Assembly (NCBI GenBank): GCA_038245795.1
Contig: JBBRSC010000191.1
Location: 1-6,660, forward strand
DNA length: 6,660 bases
Direction: 5' to 3'
Source: JBBRSC01 sp038245795
GTDB lineage: Bacteria > Actinomycetota > Acidimicrobiia > Acidimicrobiales > Microtrichaceae
Shown: in pieces, positions 1 through 5,223 of the stretch
Numbering within the stretch: position 1 is the stretch's first letter
How the letters are laid out: the number at the start of each line of letters is the position of its first letter
Notes under the pieces: model-generated
Told to the model about the DNA's origin: nothing
The model's input: the letters and a program-made list of their open reading frames with translations, nothing else
The model's database searches: none
Translations under genes and position numbers: made by a program

Positions 1-606
1 CCCTTCGGCGGCGCCCCTCAACGACACCTCGCCACCCTGCGTCAATTCAAGATCAACAACAAGAATCGCGCTCCTGCCCCGATCAACCGTGAGGGACTCA
101 GATTTCACACCGTCGACGTCGACGGGAACGATTTCTCGCTCCGGCGAGGGCGGCAAGTCGAGCGTGAATGCGTTCGATGCCGGTGACTGGGGGCCCCACC
201 CCTCAAACGTGGCGACCTCCGGAGTCGAATCTTGTCGACCAGCGGCGGCGAGCGCCACGACAACCACGACGAAACCGACGACCATGCCCAAACCAACGAG
301 AAGAATCGTCCGTCCAGTCGATGACTGCTTCTTCGCCGGGGTCAACGACGGCGCCGGGAGGAACCCTTGGTACGCGTTCGGTGACCCCCCGAATCCAGTC
401 GTCGGATTGGGAGGCGCAACACGAAGCGCCGCCGGCATCGAAGAGAATTGCCCGGATGGTCCGTCGAGCGGGGCAGGGGCCAAGTACTGGTTGTACTCAG
501 CGGCAACCGACTGGTCCGGCCCGCTGCCGACACTGGATTGCCCACAGAAATGGCACACCATCTCGTCCTCGTTGACCAAGAACTTGCAGTTCACACACTG
601 ACGCAC
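1..606 (-). CDS. zinc-ribbon, single-pass membrane protein (C-terminus outside window)
   Basis: I do not recognise a named family. From the GTG at 606 the frame is open for 202 codons and leaves the window at base 1. Residues 4-21 form a short zinc ribbon with two CxxC pairs (C4/C7 as CVNC, C18/C21 as CHFC). Residues 23-95 are rich in Pro, Gly, Ser and Ala and probably disordered. Residues 99-123 (TILLVGLGMVVGFVVVVVAL onward) are one strong membrane segment, preceded by a basic patch (AKKQSSTGR). The remaining part would be extracytoplasmic, with the zinc ribbon inside. A sensor, anchor or secreted-domain role is possible but not shown. The start is uncertain: an in-frame ATG at 654, directly after a stop codon, would add 16 residues beginning MCPKSQDSEC. 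Neither start has a well-placed Shine-Dalgarno. The gene diverges from sufC. Its strand is favoured over the opposite-strand frame because of the metal-site Cys pairs and the hydrophobic segment. Confidence 0.72.
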   Translation of the reverse strand, partial: MRQCVNCKFLVNEDEMVCHFCGQSSVGSGPDQSVAAEYNQYLAPAPLDGPSGQFSSMPAALRVAPPNPTTGFGGSPNAYQGFLPAPSLTPAKKQSSTGRTILLVGLGMVVGFVVVVVALAAAGRQDSTPEVATFEGWGPQSPASNAFTLDLPPSPEREIVPVDVDGVKSESLTVDRGRSAILVVDLELTQGGEVSLRGAAEG

Positions 607-668
607 TCCACCCGATCGGAGGTCGCATTCAGAGTCTTGAGATTTCGGGCACATTCAGGCCGGATCTA

Positions 669-704
669 TTTCCACTAGCCGCGTAGGAGAAATACACTGA
701 AGCG
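669..704 (+). promoter_or_regulatory. candidate sufC promoter, leaderless type
   Basis: TACACT at 693-698 fits the actinobacterial -10 pattern TANNNT and ends 6 nt before the GTG of sufC, so transcription would start at or next to the start codon. TTTCCA at 669-674 is a possible -35 element (4 of 6 matches to TTGACA) with an 18-nt spacer. AGGAGA at 685-690 is a Shine-Dalgarno-like string, but it lies 14 nt from the start, farther than usual. The 98-bp divergent spacer (607-704) also holds the direct repeat CATTCAG at 626-632 and 652-658, which could be a regulator site. I see no clear operator palindrome. Confidence 0.4.
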
Positions 705-1508
705 GTGTCGACTTCTTCCGATGACGCTGACGTTCCCCTCTTCGAGATCGAAGATCTTCGCGTCGCGCCAGCGGCCGAGGGCCCATCCGGTGCGGTCGGG
801 CAGGACATCCTCAACGGCCTGTCGCTCACCATCCGAGCGGGGGAGACTCACGCGTTGATGGGGCCAAACGGTTCCGGCAAGTCCACCCTCGCCTCGGCGC
901 TCATGGGCAGCCCCGAGTACCTGGTGACCGATGGCAACGTCCGCTTTCAGGGAGACGACATCTCGTCGTGGGGCCCCGATGATCGGGGCCGGGCCGGTAT
1001 TTTCCTGGCCTTTCAGTACCCGCAGGAAGTGTCCGGCGTTCCGGTCCGATCGTTTCTCCGCCAGGCCATGTCCGCCCGCAAGGACATCGCCGATCTGTCC
1101 AGCCTGGAGGTTCGGCTGGAACTCATGAACTGGATGGAACGCCTCGGCATGGACCCGGCCTGTGCCGACCGGTATCTCAACGACGGATTCTCCGGCGTCG
1201 AAAAGAAGCGCCACGAGATCCTCCAGATGGCGATGCTGGAGCCCGAACTCGCCATCCTCGACGAGACCGACTCCGGCCTCGACGTGGATGCGCTCAGCGT
1301 GGTCGCCCGAGGCGTGAACGAAATCCGTGCCGCCCGACCCGAGATGGGGACATTGATCGCTACCGGCAACCAACGGTTGCTCGATCATGTCGTGCCCGAC
1401 GTGGTCCATATCCTCATCGAGGGTCGCATCGTCGACAGCGGCGGATTCGAACTCGTCGAACAACTGGAGCGCGACGGGTTCGCCGCGTGGGAAGGTGCAT
1501 CGGTATGA
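705..1508 (+). CDS. sufC: Fe-S cluster assembly ATPase SufC (two non-consensus ATPase motifs)
   Basis: This 267-residue ABC ATPase has normal SufC length. In the family, SufC is a cytosolic ATPase that joins SufB and SufD and drives the rearrangements needed to build Fe-S clusters. Visible motifs are Walker A GPNGSGKST (53-61), Q-loop Q104 in AFQYPQEVSGVP, the SufC-type signature region GFSGVEKKRHEILQMA (161-176), Walker B with D186 and catalytic E187 (LAILDETDSGLD), and the C-terminal HILIEGRIVDSGG. Two positions are odd. The signature usually reads SGGEKKR, but residue 165 is Val. The switch segment usually reads THYQR, but here it is T220-G221-N222-Q223-R224, so the switch His is missing. 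Family assignment is secure; full ATPase activity is not. The stop overlaps the sufS start by 4 bp. sufB and sufD are not adjacent, and a divergent zinc-ribbon gene lies upstream. The GTG start is supported by the TANNNT box 6 nt before it. Confidence 0.95.
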   Translation: MSTSSDDADVPLFEIEDLRVAPAAEGPSGAVGQDILNGLSLTIRAGETHALMGPNGSGKSTLASALMGSPEYLVTDGNVRFQGDDISSWGPDDRGRAGIFLAFQYPQEVSGVPVRSFLRQAMSARKDIADLSSLEVRLELMNWMERLGMDPACADRYLNDGFSGVEKKRHEILQMAMLEPELAILDETDSGLDVDALSVVARGVNEIRAARPEMGTLIATGNQRLLDHVVPDVVHILIEGRIVDSGGFELVEQLERDGFAAWEGASV

Positions 1509-2746
1509 CGGTTCTCGACACACTCGACGTGACACGCATCAAGGCGGATTTTCCGCTCCTCATGTTGGAGCGCGACCGTCCGTTGATTTTCCTGGACACA
1601 GCCGCCACGTCGCAGAAGCCGCGCATCGTGCTGGATGCCATGACCAACTACTACGAGACGATCAACGCGAATGTGGCGCGCGGCGTGTACGGGATCGCCG
1701 AGGCGTCGACCAACGCACTCGAAGGTGCTCGCGCCAAGATCGCCCGCTTCATCGGCGCCCCCGATCCGCACGAGATCATCATCACCAAGAACGCCACCGA
1801 GAGTCTGAACCTGGTTGCGCAATCCTGGGGTCGGGCAAATCTCCGATCGGGTGATGTCGTGGTGCTGTCACAGATGGAACACCACGCCAACATCGTTCCC
1901 TGGCAGATGCTCGCCAACCAGATCGGCGTCGAGATCCGATGGATCCCCTTGACCGACGACGGGCACCTAGACCTCTCCGGGTTGGATGCGCTCCTCGACG
2001 GTGCCAAAGTCGTCGCCGTCACGGCGATGTCGAACGTGCTGGGAACCATCAACCCGATCCGCCAGATCGCCGACGCGGCCCACGCCGTCGGCGCCATCGT
2101 GAGCGTCGATGCCTGCCAGCTCGTTCCTCATCTCGCGTGTGACGTCACCGAACTCGGCGCCGACTTCCTCTCATTCTCCGGTCACAAAATGTGCGGGCCG
2201 ACTGGCATCGGCATTCTCTGGGGCCGCCAAGAGTTGCTCGACGCCATGCCACCATTCCTCGGCGGCGGCGGCATGATCGAGCAGGTGACGCTCGAAGGCT
2301 TCAGCTGCGCACCCATCCCCCACAAGTTCGAGGCGGGTACCCCCCCGATTGCCGAGGCAATCGGTCTGGGCGTGGCCGTCGACTATCTCTCGGGCCTGGG
2401 GATGGACAAGGTCCGTGCCCACGAAATCGCGCTGACCGAATACACCCTCCGGGTCCTCGGCGAACGCTTCGGCGACAAACTCACCATCCACGGCCCGAGC
2501 GATCCGACCGAGCGTGGAGGCGTGTTCTCGCTCGACCTCGTCGGCGTCCATCCCCACGACATCAGCCAGGTCCTGGACACCCACGGCGTGTGCGTGCGAG
2601 CGGGGCATCATTGCGCCAAGCCGTTGATGAAACTTCTCGGCGTGGGCGCCACTGCGCGAGCATCTGTGTACATCTACAACGACGAAGCCGATGTCGATGC
2701 GCTCGCTGATGCGCTCGCCGACGCCGAGTCGTTCTTCGCTTTCTGA
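1505..2746 (+). CDS. sufS: cysteine desulfurase SufS (class II, PLP-dependent)
   Basis: This 413-residue fold-type I PLP enzyme converts L-cysteine to L-alanine and leaves a persulfide on its active-site Cys, supplying sulfur to the SUF pathway. Length matches SufS. Visible motifs are DTAATSQKP (31-39), ATES (97-100), H126 in SQMEHHANIVPWQ (the PLP-stacking His), D202 in VSVDACQ (binds the PLP ring nitrogen), the Schiff-base lysine K228 in SFSGHKMCGPTG, EAGTPPIAEAIGLG, and C370 in RAGHHCAKPLM, the class II active-site cysteine. VDAC replaces the more usual VDGA or VDAA, putting an extra Cys (C204) near the cofactor. I chose the ATG at 1505, inside an ATGA overlap with the sufC stop. It gives MTVLDTLDVTRIKADFP, a typical SufS N-terminus, and indicates translational coupling. 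An upstream in-frame start at 1487 would add six residues within sufC and is less likely. sufU follows after 8 bp. Confidence 0.97.
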   Translation: MTVLDTLDVTRIKADFPLLMLERDRPLIFLDTAATSQKPRIVLDAMTNYYETINANVARGVYGIAEASTNALEGARAKIARFIGAPDPHEIIITKNATESLNLVAQSWGRANLRSGDVVVLSQMEHHANIVPWQMLANQIGVEIRWIPLTDDGHLDLSGLDALLDGAKVVAVTAMSNVLGTINPIRQIADAAHAVGAIVSVDACQLVPHLACDVTELGADFLSFSGHKMCGPTGIGILWGRQELLDAMPPFLGGGGMIEQVTLEGFSCAPIPHKFEAGTPPIAEAIGLGVAVDYLSGLGMDKVRAHEIALTEYTLRVLGERFGDKLTIHGPSDPTERGGVFSLDLVGVHPHDISQVLDTHGVCVRAGHHCAKPLMKLLGVGATARASVYIYNDEADVDALADALADAESFFAF

Positions 2747-2749
2747 GGA
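2745..2749 (+). promoter_or_regulatory. ribosome binding site of sufU
   Basis: GAGGA overlaps the sufS stop codon (TGA at 2744-2746) and sits 5 nt before the ATG of sufU. This fixes the sufU start and links its translation to the end of sufS. Confidence 0.7.
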
Positions 2750-2754
2750 ACGCC

Positions 2755-3243
2755 ATGTCAGGACTCGAAGATCTCTACCGCGAGATCATTCTGGATCACT
2801 ACCGATCGCCACGGAATCGTGGCGAACTCGAGACACCCCCGGCTCATCGCGCCGAGGGGTTCAACCCGTTGTGCGGCGACGAAATCGTCGTCTACGTCAC
2901 GGTGGATGACGAGTCAGCCGGCACCGGTGCCACGATCGTCGACGTCAAGATCGGCGGCCAGGGCTGCTCGATCTCGCAGGCGTCGGCGTCGATGATGTCG
3001 GCCGCGGTGAAAGGCAAGACGCTCGCCGAGGTGGCCGACATCACCCGTGCCTTCAAGGCGATGATGTCGATCCACGAAAATGAGCTCGAAGGCGAGACCG
3101 GCGTCCCCGCCGAAGATGCGCCCGAGGTCAACTTGGGCGACCTCGAAGCGCTGCGAGGTGTGGTGAAGTTCCCAGTGCGCATCAAGTGCGCCACGTTGTC
3201 GTGGAACACATTGGCGCAGGCCGCCGACGAACTCGTCAGCTGA
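2755..3243 (+). CDS. sufU: zinc-dependent sulfurtransferase SufU
   Basis: This is a 162-residue IscU-like protein of the SufU branch. SufU accepts the persulfide sulfur from SufS and passes it to the SufBCD scaffold; in the family its Cys residues and one Asp bind zinc, which is swapped for a SufS His during transfer. The ligand set is complete: C40 and D42 in NPLCGDE, C71 in GQGCSISQASASMM, and C145 in RIKCATLSWNTL. The N-terminus LEDLYREIILDHYRSPRNRG is typical. The stretch around 100-130, between the second and third Cys sites, is the insertion that separates SufU from IscU. The gene starts 8 bp after sufS with a good Shine-Dalgarno and is the last plus-strand gene before a convergent gene. 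No sufT-like gene follows. Confidence 0.96.
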   Translation: MSGLEDLYREIILDHYRSPRNRGELETPPAHRAEGFNPLCGDEIVVYVTVDDESAGTGATIVDVKIGGQGCSISQASASMMSAAVKGKTLAEVADITRAFKAMMSIHENELEGETGVPAEDAPEVNLGDLEALRGVVKFPVRIKCATLSWNTLAQAADELVS

Positions 3244-3304
3244 GCCCTCAGGCTATTGGTGGGAGCCCTCAGCCTATTGGTGGGAGCCCTCAGCCTGGCG
3301 GTGG
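3242..3304. repeat. three tandem 21-bp repeats across a convergent gene junction
   Basis: Units are 3242-3262, 3263-3283 and 3284-3304, each beginning GAGCCCTCAG and ending GGTGG. Units 1 and 2 differ at one base (G or C at unit position 11). Unit 3 matches unit 2 except that GGC replaces ATT at positions 14-16. The array starts inside the sufU stop codon and ends inside the last codons of the minus-strand DUF6941-like gene, so each unit carries that gene's TGA in frame. Unit 1 can form a small hairpin (AGCC-CTCA-GGCT, 3243-3254), but no T tract follows, so a classical terminator is not shown. Confidence 0.85.
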
Positions 3305-3718
3305 CATGGACGCGTCGACCACCCAGACGGATTGGATCTCCGCAGGTCCATCGTCCACGGTCACGCGGACGTCGTACTGGCCGGCATGTTCAACGCCCAA
3401 CGCCACGCCGACCGTCAACGGAATCAGGACCGGTTCACCCGGGAACACGCGTTGCGCAGTGGCGGGGTCCGACGGGAGGTTCGCTACGAACGGCTCCGCG
3501 ATGGGGCCCGCTGTCTCGGGGTCGATCACGGTGAGCCGGACCTCGTGTGTCTGATCGAGTTCGAAGTACGGGACCTCGATCACGAGAGCCACGGTGAACT
3601 GGACCCCAGCCGGCACATTGGGAACATGGAGCCGGGTGATTCCACCGGAGAGCACCATCAGGAGGTTCTCGCGAACCTGTGCGTGATCGCAGATGAGCAG
3701 CGATGTGAGGCGGGCCAT
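3290..3718 (-). CDS. DUF6941-like protein of unknown function
   Basis: A 142-residue protein with no signal peptide or membrane segment. The N-terminal pattern MARLTSLLICDHAQVRENLL and the alternating beta-strand pattern that follows (FTVALVIEVPYFEL, HEVRLTVIDPETAGPI, GQYDVRVTVDDGP, SVWVV) resemble my recollection of the DUF6941 family, small beta-rich proteins without a known role. I cannot confirm this without a profile search. The frame extends upstream to 3859, but the upstream part overlaps the phhB gene and has an Arg-rich, unstructured composition, so the ATG at 3718 is preferred. This ATG has TACGAT 6 nt upstream and no Shine-Dalgarno, suggesting a leaderless transcript. The C-terminal codons (PPPG) and stop lie in the third copy of a 21-bp repeat. 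It converges on sufU with 46 bp between the stop codons. Confidence 0.75.
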   Translation of the reverse strand: MARLTSLLICDHAQVRENLLMVLSGGITRLHVPNVPAGVQFTVALVIEVPYFELDQTHEVRLTVIDPETAGPIAEPFVANLPSDPATAQRVFPGEPVLIPLTVGVALGVEHAGQYDVRVTVDDGPAEIQSVWVVDASMPPPG

Positions 3719-3724
3719 CGCCGA

Positions 3725-3730
3725 ATCGTA
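3725..3730 (-). promoter_or_regulatory. candidate -10 element of the DUF6941-like gene
   Basis: Read on the minus strand, TACGAT (TANNNT) ends 6 nt before the ATG at 3718, the spacing expected if the start codon is the first base of the mRNA. No good -35 is seen at 16-19 nt. A CTGACG occurs with a 21-nt spacer, which is long. Confidence 0.35.
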
Positions 3731-3746
3731 TCGAGCTGACCGACTG

Positions 3747-3780
3747 GCCCGCGTCAGAGCTGGCGAACCCGCCCGCGTCA
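3747..3780. repeat. 10-bp direct repeat GCCCGCGTCA
   Basis: Two exact copies lie at 3747-3756 and 3771-3780, 24 bp apart. The second covers the phhB stop codon. The copies lie just upstream of the DUF6941-like gene and its possible promoter, so they could be a regulator site, or simply a small duplication at the gene end. Confidence 0.5.
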
Positions 3781-4038
3781 GTGCGATTCGGCGAGGCGGT
3801 TCATGGCGTTCGCCAACTCGATGTCTCGGTCGGTGATGCCACCGACATCGTGGCTCCACAGCGTCACATCGACGGTGGCGTAGACATTCGACCAGTTGGG
3901 ATGGTGGTCCATCTTCTCGGCGAGGAGCGCGGCCGACGTCATGAACCCGAACGCCTCGACGAAGGACCCGAAGGTAAAGGTCCGATGGATCTTCTCACCG
4001 ACTCGTTCCCATCCTGCGGGGACATCCATAACTGTCAT
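3778..4038 (-). CDS. phhB: pterin-4a-carbinolamine dehydratase
   Basis: An 86-residue protein of the PCD/DCoH family, which dehydrates 4a-hydroxytetrahydropterin during recycling of the pterin cofactor of aromatic amino acid hydroxylases. The family core is clear: AEKMDHHPNWSNVYATVDV (40-58) followed by TLWSHDVGGITDRDIELA (59-76). H45, H46 and H63 match the usual active-site histidines. The length is on the short side but includes the core. No aromatic amino acid hydroxylase gene is nearby, so the physiological substrate is open; the symbol reflects family only. The ATG at 4038 is 4 nt after the rarD stop and has a GGAGG 8 nt upstream, indicating co-transcription with rarD. An alternative ATG three codons downstream (MDVPAGWERV) is less well spaced. 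Confidence 0.92.
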   Translation of the reverse strand: MTVMDVPAGWERVGEKIHRTFTFGSFVEAFGFMTSAALLAEKMDHHPNWSNVYATVDVTLWSHDVGGITDRDIELANAMNRLAESH

Positions 4039-4042
4039 GGGA

Positions 4043-4999
4043 TCATCCTCCCAGATCCGTTGTGGATTGGTTGGGGTTCGAGTTGGTGGATCGGAGGCGG
4101 CCGATCAGGTCGACGCCAACGATGATGACGCTGATCCACACCATCGCGAAACCGAACCATCGGGCGCTCGACATGGTCTCGCCGAACACGACCACGCCGC
4201 ACAGAAATTGCATCATCGGGGAGATGTACTGCATGAGCCCCAGCAACGAGAACGGCAGGCGCCGCGCCGCCGCGGCGTACATCACCAACGGAATCGCGGT
4301 GATCGGTCCGGCGGCCATCAACATCAACGAGCCTCCCAGACCGGCATCGCCACCGAAGCGGGCCGTACCGAGCAGGTGGAACACCGCCAGACCGACGAGC
4401 GCGAACGGCGCGAACACCGCAGTCTCAGCGGCGAGGGACTGCACGGCGGTCAACGAGGTGCCCCGCTTGAGGTAACCGTAGCCAGCGAACGTGAACGCCA
4501 GCACGAGCGCAACCCACGGAATGGTTCCAGCTGCGATGGTGACGCCAACAACTGAGAGGGCGCCGAACGCCACCGCAACCCATTGGGCGACCCGCAGCCG
4601 CTCGCCCAGGATGACGACGCCCATCGTGACCACGACGAGCGGATTGATGAAGTAGCCGAGGGCCGCCTCAATGACGTGACCGTGGGTGGCGGCCCAGATG
4701 TAGATCCCCCAGTTCGACCCGATCAGGAGCGCTGCCGCTGTGGTGCGGACGAGTTCAGGTCGGTTCCTTCGGAGTGGCGCGATCCAGCCCCAGTCCTTCC
4801 GAATCGTCAGCGGCACGGACACTGCGACGAGCGCCCAGATCATCCGGTGACACAGAATTTCGATGGGCGAGTCCGCACTGAGAGCGTGGAAGAAAAGCGG
4901 GAACAGGCCCCAGCAGAGGTAGGCCCCGAACCCGGCGACCACGCCCGACGACTCAGACGATCGACTCGCCCTGATCGTGGGGCCGCGGACCTCAGGCAA
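4043..4999 (-). CDS. rarD: RarD-like EamA/DMT-family transporter
   Basis: A 318-residue very hydrophobic protein with about ten membrane segments arranged as two EamA repeats. RarD-type features are GFGAYLCWGLFPLFF in the first helix (23-37), LCHRMIWAL (49-57), GSNWGIYIWA (94-103), EAALGYFINPL (111-121) and LGERLR (131-136), then LLGLMQYISPMMQFL in the second half. The family comprises small-molecule permeases of the inner membrane; E. coli RarD was linked to chloramphenicol resistance but its substrate is not settled. The start is uncertain. The frame is closed by a TGA shortly upstream, leaving TTG at 4999 (no Shine-Dalgarno, 19 extra hydrophilic residues before the helix) or GTG at 4942, which would begin almost at the first helix. 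I prefer TTG because family members carry a short N-terminal tail. It heads a likely operon with phhB and diverges from the SDR gene. Confidence 0.9.
   Translation of the reverse strand: MPEVRGPTIRASRSSESSGVVAGFGAYLCWGLFPLFFHALSADSPIEILCHRMIWALVAVSVPLTIRKDWGWIAPLRRNRPELVRTTAAALLIGSNWGIYIWAATHGHVIEAALGYFINPLVVVTMGVVILGERLRVAQWVAVAFGALSVVGVTIAAGTIPWVALVLAFTFAGYGYLKRGTSLTAVQSLAAETAVFAPFALVGLAVFHLLGTARFGGDAGLGGSLMLMAAGPITAIPLVMYAAAARRLPFSLLGLMQYISPMMQFLCGVVVFGETMSSARWFGFAMVWISVIIVGVDLIGRLRSTNSNPNQSTTDLGG
4047..4051 (-). promoter_or_regulatory. ribosome binding site of phhB
   Basis: GGAGG on the minus strand, 8 nt before the ATG, lies inside the last codons of rarD (the Gly-Gly before its stop). 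It supports translational coupling of the two genes. Confidence 0.7.
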
Positions 5000-5210
5000 A
5001 CGAATCGGCGAGTGCGTCGGGCTGCATCACAGGTGATCCGGCGGCGAATTGGGTGTCGATGTCAGCGGTGGTCAACGGGGCTCCAGGAGGGTCGGGCTGC
5101 GCGCACTGGCGTCGGTCCCACGGCCTCAATCTACCGGTCTGGTTGATTGCAGCCCTACCCCCAGAGGTGTGCCCCTTGGTCGGGAATTCGGCGGAATCGG
5201 GCGCTGTGGT
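5000..5210. other. divergent intergenic region between rarD and the SDR gene
   Basis: No conserved gene is evident here. On the minus strand TAGATT at 5128-5133 fits TANNNT and ends 6 nt before a GTG at 5121 that opens only a 19-codon frame ending near 5062. A second short frame (TTG at 5075 to TGA at 4992, 27 codons, GGAG 5 nt upstream) overlaps the proposed rarD start. These could be parts of a rarD leader or chance. On the plus strand AGAGG at 5163-5167 stands 8 nt before a TTG at 5176, an alternative start for the SDR gene. Confidence 0.4.
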
Positions 5211-5216
5211 TACCGT
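5211..5216 (+). promoter_or_regulatory. candidate -10 element of the SDR gene
   Basis: TACCGT (TANNNT) ends 7 nt before the GTG at 5224, the same arrangement as at sufC and the DUF6941-like gene. No recognisable -35 is seen. It would be inside the coding region if the gene starts at the alternative GTG 5206 or TTG 5176. Confidence 0.3.
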
Positions 5217-5223
5217 CGCGGTC

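Noticed and set aside
89..601. 170-codon open frame on the plus strand
   Set aside because: It lies opposite the zinc-ribbon gene and its product is Ser/Thr/Pro-rich without domain character; the minus frame has paired CxxC motifs and a membrane helix.
750..759. Perfect 10-bp palindrome GAAGATCTTC
   Set aside because: It is inside sufC codons and consistent with coding for Glu-Asp-Leu; no second site or operator context.
675..1535. 286-codon open frame on the minus strand
   Set aside because: It is antisense to sufC, whose motifs are unmistakable; long antisense frames are common in GC-rich DNA.
2171..2611. 146-codon minus-strand frame
   Set aside because: It is antisense to the conserved core of sufS and has no recognisable feature of its own.
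3256..3534. Plus-strand frame in phase with sufU past its stop, starting with hydrophobic LLVGALSLLVGALSLAVAW
   Set aside because: The hydrophobic start is the 21-bp repeat translated, and the rest is an Arg-rich shadow of the DUF6941-like gene; no evidence of stop read-through.
3896..4555. 219-codon plus-strand frame
   Set aside because: It crosses phhB and rarD on the opposite strand; composition is His/Arg/Glu-rich without domains.
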